The position numbers and the translations under genes are program-made. A stretch of 64,000 nucleotides of DNA from Bradyrhizobium tropiciagri (GTDB lineage Bacteria; Pseudomonadota; Alphaproteobacteria; Rhizobiales; Xanthobacteraceae). This document shows, piece after piece, positions 8,571 through 15,663 of this stretch. The stretch covers positions 62,001 through 126,000 of the forward strand of contig NZ_LFLZ01000006.1 of assembly GCF_001189845.1 (NCBI RefSeq), given 5' to 3'. Under the pieces are notes generated by a model that was not told the DNA's origin, did not search any database, and saw only the letters and a program-made list of their open reading frames with translations. Positions within the stretch are counted from its first letter, which is position 1, and each line of letters begins with the position of its first letter.

Positions 8571-8733
8571 TGTCTTTTCTCCCTCGCGAAGGCGCGTTTC
8601 GCGGCGGACAATAGACGCGTGCGGCGCGAAGCGCGAGCACCGATTTTCGTACGATCGCTACCGCATCGCGGAATTTAGCGGCGGCGTTTCAAACGTTGTT
8701 TGAACGCCGCCGCTCACGACGCGCGCCGGATCG

Positions 8734-9111
8734 TCAGGTCATCCGATGCATCGCGCAGATCTTGTTGCCGTCGAGATCGCGCAAGTAAGCGAGGTAGAGC
8801 TTGATGCCGCCTCCTTCCCGCACGCCCGGCGGATCCTCGATAGACTTGCCGCCATTGGCGATGCCGGCCGCGTGCCAGGCCTCGACCTGCTCCGGCGAGG
8901 AGCAGGCAAAGCCGATCGTGCCGCCATTGGCGTGCGTCGCCGGCTCGCCGTCGATCGGCTTGGAAACCATGAAAATGCCGGCCTTGGTGAGGTACATAAT
9001 GCGGTGACCGTCGACCCGGGCCGGCCGGACGTCGAGCGTGCCGAGCAGCGCATCATAGAACGCCTTGGCCTTGTCCAGATCGTTGGTGCCAACCATCACG
9101 TGTGAAAACAT
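8734..9111 (-). CDS. VOC family protein (glyoxalase/bleomycin-resistance fold)
   Basis: A 125-residue single-domain vicinal-oxygen-chelate protein with two beta-alpha-beta-beta-beta modules. It begins MFSHVMVGTNDLDKAKAFYD, with a metal-ligand His at position 4, and ends YLAYLRDLDGNKICAMHR. The substrate is unknown. Related lactoylglutathione-lyase-like proteins with DLDGNKI act in dicarbonyl or antibiotic detoxification. It is separated from the ACAD gene by 163 bases on the same strand, so shared transcription is uncertain. Confidence 0.88.
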   Translation of the reverse strand: MFSHVMVGTNDLDKAKAFYDALLGTLDVRPARVDGHRIMYLTKAGIFMVSKPIDGEPATHANGGTIGFACSSPEQVEAWHAAGIANGGKSIEDPPGVREGGGIKLYLAYLRDLDGNKICAMHRMT

Positions 9112-9243
9112 CTGAAATATCCTCCCTCTTGTTGGCTAAGGTCGCCTTGTTGCGCCCTTGCAGCTGGAACGCTTAGCAGCAGTTTTGTCGCGACGGAAGC
9201 GACGCTGCGTCGCGCGTCGATGACGCACTCTCAGAAGCCAGCA

Positions 9244-9344
9244 CCGTCATCCTGAGGTGCGAGCGGAGCGAGCCTCGAAGGATGCACGGCCACCGGCTGG
9301 GCCGTTCATCCTTCGAGACGCGCTACGCGCTCCTCAGGGTGACG
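9244..9344. repeat. Intergenic palindromic repeat, family A copy 3
   Basis: Left arm GTCATCCTGAGGTGCGAGCG to TCGAAGGATG; right arm CATCCTTCGAGACGCGCTACG to CTCAGGGTGAC. It occupies most of the gap between two minus-strand genes. Confidence 0.85.
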
Positions 9345-9365
9345 GGTCGGCCTGCGGGTCGGTAC

Positions 9366-10148
9366 TCAGAACGCCGTATACCCGCCGTCGATCACGAAGC
9401 AATCCGCCGTATGATAGGACGACGCCTTGCTCATGAGGTAGACCGCGATGCCGCCGAAATCGCTCGGCTCGCCGAAGCGGCGCACCGGGATGCGCGGCAT
9501 CACGTTGGCGACGAACTTGTCGTTGGCCATGATGCCGGCGGTCATGTCGCTCTTGATCCAGCCGGGCAGGATGGCGTTGGCGGTGACGCCGTGGCGGGCG
9601 AGCTCGACGCCGAGTGCGCGGCACAGCGCGTTCAGCGCGGCCTTGGTGCCGGCATAGTGCTCGTTGCGGGCGGTGCCGAACAGCGAGGCGAGGCTCGATG
9701 TTGCGACCAGGCGGCCGAACTTGTCGCCGGCTTCAGAGCGCTCGGTCATGTGGCGTGCCGCAGCCTGGAATACGTGGAAGACGCCGTCGAGATTGGTCGC
9801 GAACATCTTGCGCCATTCCTCCTCGGTGCGGTCGACGAAGGAGCGGCGTCCGCCGCCGCCGATGCCCGCATTGGCGAAGCAGCCGTCAACGCGGCCGAAG
9901 GTGTCGAGCGTCGCCTTCATCGCGGTCTTGACCGAGCCGGGATCGCTGACGTCGCAGAATTGCGTCGCGACCTTGCCGGGCCCGGCCTTCATCGAGGCCG
10001 CGGCGTTGGCGTTTTTTTCCGCGTTGCGGCCCCAGATCGCGACGTTGCAGCCGGCGGCGTTGAGCGCCTGCGCGATGCCAAGGCCGATGCCGCCATTGCC
10101 GCCGGTGATGACAGCGACGCGGCCGGTGAGATCGAAGATGCCACTCAT
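9366..10148 (-). CDS. SDR family NAD(P)-dependent oxidoreductase
   Basis: A 260-residue classical short-chain dehydrogenase. The cofactor loop TGGNGGIGLGIA lies near residue 15, NAG follows in CFANAGIGGGG, and the catalytic Ser, Tyr and Lys are in ATSSLASLFG and HYAGTKAAL. The C-terminus FVIDGGYTAF is typical. The ATG at 10148 has GGAAA a few bases upstream; an ATG at 10160 is in frame but lacks a ribosome site. It is divergent from the crotonase/phosphotransferase operon at 10312. By position it could reduce a keto-acyl-CoA feeding that operon (as LvaD does in levulinate catabolism), but the sequence does not fix the substrate. Confidence 0.9.
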   Translation of the reverse strand: MSGIFDLTGRVAVITGGNGGIGLGIAQALNAAGCNVAIWGRNAEKNANAAASMKAGPGKVATQFCDVSDPGSVKTAMKATLDTFGRVDGCFANAGIGGGGRRSFVDRTEEEWRKMFATNLDGVFHVFQAAARHMTERSEAGDKFGRLVATSSLASLFGTARNEHYAGTKAALNALCRALGVELARHGVTANAILPGWIKSDMTAGIMANDKFVANVMPRIPVRRFGEPSDFGGIAVYLMSKASSYHTADCFVIDGGYTAF

Positions 10149-10311
10149 TGGGGTTTCCATTTGGTTTGGTGCGCGCTAATCACGCGTTCACGGATGGGCT
10201 TGCCGCCGACCATGGACAAGCCCGGCACAAAAATCAAATATGGGTCCAAACACAGGTCGACCCATCGACCTACTGCGGTACCAACCGCCGAAGCAACGTA
10301 AAGAGGAAACC

Positions 10312-11106
10312 ATGCAGTTCAAACACGTCACGCTCGACTTCGACGGATCGGTCGCGATCCTCAAGCTCGACCATCAGGAAGTCATGAATGCGGTCTCGAT
10401 CGACATGCTGGGCGGCCTTGCCGAGGCGCTCGATGCGATCGACGACAAGCGCGACGAGGTGCGCTGCCTGGTGATCACGGGCGCGGGCCGCGCCTTCTGC
10501 ACCGGCGCCAATCTGCAGGGCCGCAACCAGCAGCAGAAGCCTGGCAGGAGCAACGCCGGCGCGGCGCTGGAAACCGCGTTCCATCCGTTCCTGCGCCGAT
10601 TGCGTAAGCTGCACTGTCCGATCGTCACCGCGGTGAACGGTCCGGCCGCCGGCGCCGGCATGAGCTTCGCGCTGATGGGCGACCTGATCCTGTGTGCGCG
10701 CTCGTCCTATTTCCTGCAGGCGTTCCGCCGCATCGGACTGGTGCCGGATTGCGGCTCGACCTGGCTGTTGCCGCGGCTGATCGGCAAGGCGCGCTCGGTC
10801 GAGCTGTCGCTGCTCGGCGAGCGGCTGCCGGCCGAGAAGGCGCTGGAATGGGGCCTCGTCAACCGCGTCTATGACGACGCCGTGCTGATGGAGGAGACCA
10901 TGAAGATGGCGCACGATCTCGCCAACGGCCCGACCGTCGCGCTGTCGCTGATCCGCAAGCTCTACTGGGACAGCCCGGAAAATACCCTCGAGGATCAGCT
11001 CAATCTGGAATTCGAGTCGCAGCGGATCGCGGGCCGCGCCGAGGATTTCAAGGAAGGCGTCACCGCATTCCTCGAGAAGCGGCCGGCGAAGTTCAAGGGC
11101 AAATGA
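10312..11106 (+). CDS. Enoyl-CoA hydratase/isomerase, PaaG-like
   Basis: A 264-residue crotonase-family enzyme. The oxyanion-hole segments are TGAGRAFCTGANL and NGPAAGAGMSFALMGD. The region FRRIGLVPDCGSTWLLPRL resembles PaaG-type isomerases: Asp in VPDCG is the likely acid/base, while the usual hydratase Glu one turn earlier is absent. It may therefore shift a double bond rather than hydrate. The start ATG has AGAGGAAACC just upstream. Its stop overlaps the next gene's ATG (ATGA-type overlap, 11103-11106), so it is translationally coupled to the phosphotransferase. Confidence 0.9.
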   Translation: MQFKHVTLDFDGSVAILKLDHQEVMNAVSIDMLGGLAEALDAIDDKRDEVRCLVITGAGRAFCTGANLQGRNQQQKPGRSNAGAALETAFHPFLRRLRKLHCPIVTAVNGPAAGAGMSFALMGDLILCARSSYFLQAFRRIGLVPDCGSTWLLPRLIGKARSVELSLLGERLPAEKALEWGLVNRVYDDAVLMEETMKMAHDLANGPTVALSLIRKLYWDSPENTLEDQLNLEFESQRIAGRAEDFKEGVTAFLEKRPAKFKGK

Positions 11107-12084
11107 TCGAGACCGAGCTCACGCGCTGCGTCGCCGCGTTTCATCCGGGTGCGACGGGCGTCACCGGCGCCGCCAAGCTCTCCGGCGGCGCCAGCCAGGA
11201 GACCTGGACGTTCGACATCGTGCATCCGGACGGCAATATCGGCGCGATCCTGCGCCGCGCGCCGCCGGGCTACGGTGCCGCGCCCGGCCGCGCCGCCGGG
11301 CTCGATGCCGAGGCCACGCTGATGCAGCTCGCGCATGACGCGGGCCTGCCGTCGCCGATGGTGATGCATGTGCTGACGCCGGACGACGGCCTTGGCCGCG
11401 GCTTCATCATGGCGCGGGTCGAAGGCGAGACCATCGCGCGGAAAATTTTGCGCGACGAGGAATATGCCAAGGCGCGGCCGATCCTCGCCCGCCAGCTCGG
11501 CCGCGTCATCGCCGGCATTCATGGTCTGCCGCAGGCGAAACTGCCGAAGCTGCGTGCCTGACGGCGACCAAGGAGATCGAGGATCTCTCCCGCGAGTATC
11601 ACAGCTTCAACTGGCCGCGGCCGGTGTTCGAGCTGGCGTTGCGCTGGCTGCGCGATCACGATCCCGGTCCGTCGTCCGAGGTGACGCTGGTGCATGGCGA
11701 TTTCCGCATGGCAATCTGATCATCGGCCCCGACGGGGTGCGCGCAGTGCTCGACTGGGAACTCGCGCATACCGGCGATCCGATGGAAGATCTCGGGTGGA
11801 TCTGCGTCAACTCCTGGCGCTTCGGCGAGATCGACAAGCCGGTCGGCGGCTTCGGCACCCGCGAGGATCTGTTCGCGGGCTATGAGGAAGCCGGCCGCAA
11901 GGCCGATCCTGATCGCGTGATGTTCTGGGAAGTGATGGGCACGCTGCGCTGGGGCGTGATGTGCTGCGGCATGATGCAGCGCTTCCGCGCCGGCCCGGAT
12001 CACTCGATGGAGCGTGCGATGATCGGGCGCCGCGCGTCGGAGACCGAGATCGATCTGCTGCGGTTGCTGGCTCCGCGCGCATGA
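11103..12084 (+). pseudogene. Phosphotransferase family (APH-fold, LvaA/ACAD10-11 kinase-like), two frameshifts
   Basis: An aminoglycoside-phosphotransferase-fold kinase of about 327 residues when repaired. Frame 1 (11103-11561) gives the N-lobe through GVTGAAKLSGGASQETWTFD. The middle (about 11558-11710) reads ATKEIEDLSREYHSFNWPRP to VTLVHGDFRM, the catalytic loop. The last frame (to 12084) gives GNLIIGPDGVRAVLDWELAH with the metal-binding Asp. Restoring one C near 11558 (GCC to GCCC) and one G near 11711 (ATGGC to ATGGGC) yields one uninterrupted family-like protein. Such kinases phosphorylate 4-hydroxyacyl-CoA for the ACAD partner. It is followed by a DUF6285 gene, as in lva operons. It is either a real pseudogene or two sequencing errors; I favour errors because the coding signal is otherwise intact. 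Confidence 0.85.
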
Positions 12085-12125
12085 TCCCGAAAAGTGGTGT
12101 CCGGTTTTCGGAATCGATCATGCGC
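12078..12125. repeat. RIME-like repeat, family F copy 1
   Basis: GCGCATGATCCCGAAAAGTGG and CCGGTTTTCGGAATCGATCATGCGC form a long imperfect hairpin of the kind widespread in rhizobia (each arm about 21-25 bases, 12078-12098 and 12101-12125). It overlaps the 3' end of the phosphotransferase gene and supplies its TGA stop at 12082. The second copy is at 44679. Confidence 0.8.
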
Positions 12126-12144
12126 AAAAAAGAAAGCAAATGAC

Positions 12145-12516
12145 ATGCAGGACGAACCGACCACCACCGAACTGATCAAGGCCGTCGCCGATTTCCTGCG
12201 CAACGAGATCGCGCCTGTCATCAAAGGGCACAACGGCTTCAAGCTGCGCGTCGGTATCAACGCGCTCGACCTGGTGACGCGGCAGCTTGCGCTCGCCGAG
12301 GCCGGCGATGCGACCGAGGCTGCGCGGCTGAAGGCGCTGCTCGGCGCAGACGGCACGCTGATAGAGCTGAACCGCGCGCTGTCGGAGAAGATCGCAAGCG
12401 GCGAGGTCGATCTGACGACGCCGGGCCTGCCGGAGCATCTCTGGCAGACCACGATGGACAAGCTCGCCGTCGATCAGCCGAACTACGCGTCCTACAAGAG
12501 GGAACTCGAAAAGTAG
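12145..12516 (+). CDS. DUF6285 domain protein (LvaB-like small partner)
   Basis: A 123-residue all-helical protein matching DUF6285: TTTELIKAVADFLRNEI near the start, FKLRVGINALDLVTRQL in the middle and LPEHLWQTTMDKLAVDQPNY at the end. This family is regularly encoded next to APH-type phosphotransferases and acyl-CoA dehydrogenases. In Pseudomonas levulinate catabolism the small LvaB is needed with the kinase LvaA; equating this gene with LvaB is by context and size. ATG at 12145 is preferred over the longer frame from 12094, whose first residues fall in a repeat. It follows the broken kinase gene after 60 bases and has no catalytic motif of its own. Confidence 0.82.
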   Translation: MQDEPTTTELIKAVADFLRNEIAPVIKGHNGFKLRVGINALDLVTRQLALAEAGDATEAARLKALLGADGTLIELNRALSEKIASGEVDLTTPGLPEHLWQTTMDKLAVDQPNYASYKRELEK

Positions 12517-12590
12517 GATGGGTGGAGCGAAGCGATACCCATCACGACGCGTGCACAACGCCGATGGGTATCGCTGCGCTCCACCCATCC
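12516..12590. repeat. Intergenic palindromic repeat, family I
   Basis: GGATGGGTGGAGCGAAGCGA followed by TACCCATC pairs with GATGGGTATCGCTGCGCTCC followed by ACCCATCC. It abuts the DUF6285 stop codon. I noticed a single copy in the window. Confidence 0.75.
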
Positions 12591-12595
12591 CACAC

Positions 12596-12680
12596 CGTCA
12601 TTGCGAGCGAAGCGAAGCAATCCATCTGGCCGCTTGTGGAGGCATGGATTGCTTCGTCGCTACGCTCCTCGCAATGACGG
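12596..12680. repeat. Intergenic palindromic repeat, family B copy 2
   Basis: CCGTCATTGCGAGCGAAGCG to GAAGCAATCCAT, then ATGGATTGCTTCG to CTCCTCGCAATGACGG. Same element as 5957-6046 and 24012-24100. It lies between convergent genes together with family I. Confidence 0.85.
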
Positions 12681-12691
12681 GGAGCGGGCGA

Positions 12692-13471
12692 TTACCGCCC
12701 CAGCCACTTTGGCGGCCGCTTCTCCGAAAACGCCTTCGGGCCCTCGATGTAGTCCTGCGAGGCGGCCATCGCCTTCACCGCCGGATATTCGCGCTGCTCG
12801 GTCATCGCCTGTTCGAGCGAGACTTCGAGGCCCTTCTGGATCGCCTGCTTGGAGGCGCGGATCGACATCGGCGAGTTCTTGGTGATGGTCTCGGCCCAGC
12901 GCTCGGCGGCGGCCAGGGCCTCGCCCTGCGGCACCACCTCGTTGACGAAGCCGAGCTCGAGGCCTTCCTTGGCGCTGACATGGCGCGCGGTCAGGATCAT
13001 GCCCATGGCGCGCTTCAGCCCGATCTGGCGCGGCAGCCGCTGCAGGCCGCCGGCGAGCGCAGCGAGGCCGACGCGCGGCTCGGGCAGGGCGAAGGTCGCG
13101 TTCTCAGCAGCGATGATCAGGTCGCAGGCCAGCGCGACCTCGAACCCGCCGCCCATCGCAACACCGTTGACGGCGGCGATGATCGGCTTGTCGCAATCGA
13201 AGCGGGTGGTCAGGCCGGCGAAGCCGCCCTTGTCCCAGCCGCGCTTGCCGCCGGCGGCCTGCCACTTCAGGTCGTTGCCGGCGCAGAACGCCTTGTCGCC
13301 GGCGCCGGTGACGATCGCCACCCACTGCTCGGGATCGGCGGAGAAGTCGTCGAACACCTTGTTGAGCTCGAAATGTGCGTCGATGTGTAGCGCGTTGTAA
13401 ACCTCGGGCCGCGACAGCGTCACGATGGTGATGGGACCCTTGCGCGTCACCTTGGAGAATTTCAGATCCAT
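12692..13471 (-). CDS. Enoyl-CoA hydratase/isomerase (carnitinyl-CoA dehydratase-like)
   Basis: A 259-residue crotonase. Oxyanion-hole motifs are TGAGDKAFCAGNDLKW and NGVAMGGGFEVALACD. The catalytic Glu lies in FALPEPRVGLAALAGG, the position shared by CaiD and hydratases; the second acid position is Ala-Leu-Ala rather than Pro-Asp. The C-terminus FSEKRPPKWLGR is typical of soil-bacterial crotonases. It is monocistronic on the minus strand, convergent with the kinase operon and divergent from the acyl-CoA dehydrogenase at 13692. The 220-base divergent gap probably holds promoters for both, but I cannot assign boxes. Confidence 0.9.
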   Translation of the reverse strand: MDLKFSKVTRKGPITIVTLSRPEVYNALHIDAHFELNKVFDDFSADPEQWVAIVTGAGDKAFCAGNDLKWQAAGGKRGWDKGGFAGLTTRFDCDKPIIAAVNGVAMGGGFEVALACDLIIAAENATFALPEPRVGLAALAGGLQRLPRQIGLKRAMGMILTARHVSAKEGLELGFVNEVVPQGEALAAAERWAETITKNSPMSIRASKQAIQKGLEVSLEQAMTEQREYPAVKAMAASQDYIEGPKAFSEKRPPKWLGR

Positions 13472-13691
13472 GTTTGCTCCCGTCGATTTTCTGCGGCGAA
13501 GAATATGGCCGATATCCTAGCGCCTGCGCGCCGTTCCGTGCCATCCAATTACGCAAAGCGACCGCGCGCGCAAGCCTCACCGGCCTGCTTGACTTGGCCG
13601 CGCGCTTCTCACCTTAATCGATCCGAACACGGATGCGCGATAGCGTCTAGACGCAAATCCAGAATCAACAAAATCTTCGGGAGAGACCGCC

Positions 13692-14966
13692 TTGGATTTC
13701 AATCTGCCGGCTGACCTGACAGCCTATCTCGCCGAGCTCGATCGCTTCATCGAACGCGAGATCAAGCCGCTGGAAGAGGCCGATGACAACATCCGCTTCT
13801 TCGATCATCGCCGCGAATGGGCGCGCACCGATTTCGACAAGGGCGGCCTGCCGCGCCATGAATGGGAGCTATTGCTGCGCAAGGCCAAGAACCTCGCCGA
13901 CGCCGCCGGCCATCTGCGCTTCGCGATCCCGAAGCGTTACGGCGGCAAGGATGGCTCCAATCTCTGGATGGCCGTGATCCGCGAGCATTTTGCCTCGAAG
14001 GGGCTCGGCCTGCACAACGATCTGCAGAACGAGCACTCGATCGTCGGCAATCTGCCGATCGTCACCATGCTCGACCGCTATGGAACCGACGAGCAGAAGG
14101 CGATGATCGACGGCTCGATCACCGGCAAGTACCGCATCACGTTCGGCCTCACGGAGCCCGAGCACGGCTCCGACGCCACGCATATGGAAACCAAAGCGGT
14201 GCAGGCCACCCGTGACAACGTCAAGGGCTGGATCATCAACGGCGAGAAGATGTGGACGACAGGCATGCATGTCGCGACGCACTGCGCGCTGTTTGCCCGC
14301 ACCTCGGGCAATGACGGCGATGCGCGCGGCATCAGCTGCTTCCTGGTGCCGGCGAAGTCGCCGGGCGTGAAGGTCGAAGAGTATATGTGGACCTTCAACA
14401 TGCCGACCGATCATCCGCGGGTCAGCTTCACTGACGTGTTTGTCCCTGAGGATGCGCAGTTCGGCGAGGTCGGCCGCGGCCTGTCGCTGGCGCAATGCTT
14501 CGTGCACGAGAACCGCATCCGCCAGGCGGCAAGCTCGCTTGGTGCTGCGGTCTACTGCATTAATGAGAGCGTGAAATATGCCCGCGAGCGCAAGCCGTTC
14601 GGCAAGGCGCTGGCCGAGAACCAGGCGATCCAGTGGCCGCTGGTCGAACTTGCCACGCAAGCCGAGATGCTGCGGCTGTTGATCCGCAAGACGGCATGGG
14701 AGATGGACCAACTGACCCAGGCGCAGGTCGAGCACACGCTGTCGGACCGGGTCTCGATGTGCAATTACTGGGCAAACCGTTTGTGCTGCGAAGCCGCCGA
14801 CCGCGCCATGCAGGTGCATGGCGGCATGGGCTATTCGCGTCACAAGCCGTTCGAGCACATCTATCGCCACCACCGCCGCTACCGCATCACCGAGGGCAGC
14901 GAGGAGATCCAGAAGCGCAAGGTGGCGGGCTTCCTGTTCGGCTACATGGGAGCCGGCAAGCATTGA
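13692..14966 (+). CDS. Acyl-CoA dehydrogenase family protein
   Basis: A 424-residue ACAD. The start is TTG at 13692, with GGGAGAGA about 5-8 bases upstream; no better ATG occurs. The flavin and substrate core shows FGLTEPEHGSDATHMET, WIINGEKMWTTGMH and MQVHGGMGYSRHKPFEHIYR, followed by RITEGSEEIQKRKVAGF at the C-terminal arm. It belongs to a different subgroup from the ACAD10/11-type protein at 7296. It could act with the acyl-CoA ligase and crotonases around it, or be the ACAD partner of the kinase/DUF6285 pair 1.2 kb upstream on the same strand. It is divergent from the crotonase at 12692. Confidence 0.92.
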   Translation: MDFNLPADLTAYLAELDRFIEREIKPLEEADDNIRFFDHRREWARTDFDKGGLPRHEWELLLRKAKNLADAAGHLRFAIPKRYGGKDGSNLWMAVIREHFASKGLGLHNDLQNEHSIVGNLPIVTMLDRYGTDEQKAMIDGSITGKYRITFGLTEPEHGSDATHMETKAVQATRDNVKGWIINGEKMWTTGMHVATHCALFARTSGNDGDARGISCFLVPAKSPGVKVEEYMWTFNMPTDHPRVSFTDVFVPEDAQFGEVGRGLSLAQCFVHENRIRQAASSLGAAVYCINESVKYARERKPFGKALAENQAIQWPLVELATQAEMLRLLIRKTAWEMDQLTQAQVEHTLSDRVSMCNYWANRLCCEAADRAMQVHGGMGYSRHKPFEHIYRHHRRYRITEGSEEIQKRKVAGFLFGYMGAGKH

Positions 14967-14972
14967 GGTACC

Positions 14973-15026
14973 AGAGCGTTTTCGAGCGAAGTGGATGCCG
15001 GTTCGCGTGAAGAAAACGCGTCAAAC
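14973..15026. repeat. Rhizobial intergenic repeat, family G
   Basis: AGAGCGTTTTCGAGCGAAGT, then GGATGCCGGTTCGCGTGAAG and AAAACGCGTCAAA: a common Bradyrhizobium-type repeat with complementary GCGTTTTC and GAAAACGC arms. A partial copy is visible at about 58903 (GGAGCGTTCTCCAGCGAACT). Confidence 0.75.
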
Positions 15027-15048
15027 AAGGACCTAGAGGCGGTACGAG

Positions 15049-15522
15049 ATGGAAGGTGGATGCACCTGCAGAAACGTCCGCTACCGCCTCACCGGCAGGC
15101 CGATGATCGTGCATGCCTGCCACTGCACCTGGTGCCAGCGCGAGACCGGCACCGTGCACGCGCTCAACGCGATGTACGAGGCCGAACGGGTCGCGCACAT
15201 CGCAGCCGAGCCCGAGATGGTCGACACGCCGTCGGCGAGTGGCAAGGGGCAGAAGATCGCCCGCTGCCCGCGCTGCAAGGTCGCGGTGTGGAGCAACTAT
15301 CCGGGCTCGGGCCCCGCGGTGCGCTTCGTCCGCGTCGGCACGCTGGATGATCCGAGCCAGTGCCCGCCCGATGTCCACATCTTCACCTCGTCGAAGCAGC
15401 CCTGGGTGACGTTCCCGCCGGGCGCCAAGGTGTTCGCCGAATACTACGATCGAAGAGAGGTCTGGCCACAGGAGGCGCAGGAGCGCTGGCGGGTGTTGCG
15501 GGAGAGGATGAAGAAGGCTTGA
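15049..15522 (+). CDS. GFA family protein (glutathione-dependent formaldehyde-activating enzyme-like)
   Basis: A 157-residue Mss4-like zinc-binding protein. Cysteines fall in GGCTCRNVRY, in ACHCTWCQRETG and in ARCPRCKVAVWS, the pattern that binds one structural and one catalytic zinc in Gfa-type proteins. True Gfa speeds S-hydroxymethylglutathione formation. Most family members, including this stand-alone one, are unproven in that role. AGAGG lies 9 bases before ATG 15049. It follows the ACAD gene after 82 bases that contain repeat G. Confidence 0.9.
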   Translation: MEGGCTCRNVRYRLTGRPMIVHACHCTWCQRETGTVHALNAMYEAERVAHIAAEPEMVDTPSASGKGQKIARCPRCKVAVWSNYPGSGPAVRFVRVGTLDDPSQCPPDVHIFTSSKQPWVTFPPGAKVFAEYYDRREVWPQEAQERWRVLRERMKKA

Positions 15523-15535
15523 TGACTCTCTCCAC

Positions 15536-15659
15536 CGTCGTCCCGGCGAAGGCCGGGACCCATGACCACAGTCGGTTGTCAGTTGAGCGGGCTGTGGCCC
15601 CAGCATTGTGCCACAACGAACAACGGTGGCTATGGGTCCCGGCCTGCGCCGGGACGACA
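15536..15659. repeat. Intergenic palindromic repeat, family C copy 1
   Basis: CGTCGTCCCGGCGAAGGCCG to GGGACCCATGACCAC, then GTGGCTATGGGTCCCGGCCT to CGCCGGGACGAC. It lies between convergent genes. Other copies are at 17338, 20962, 34981 and 40571. Confidence 0.85.
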
Positions 15660-15663
15660 GAGG

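Noticed and set aside
15536-15659. Repeats considered as a CRISPR array
   Set aside because: The copies are single palindromes scattered over 50 kb, not short direct repeats with even spacers, and no cas gene is present.
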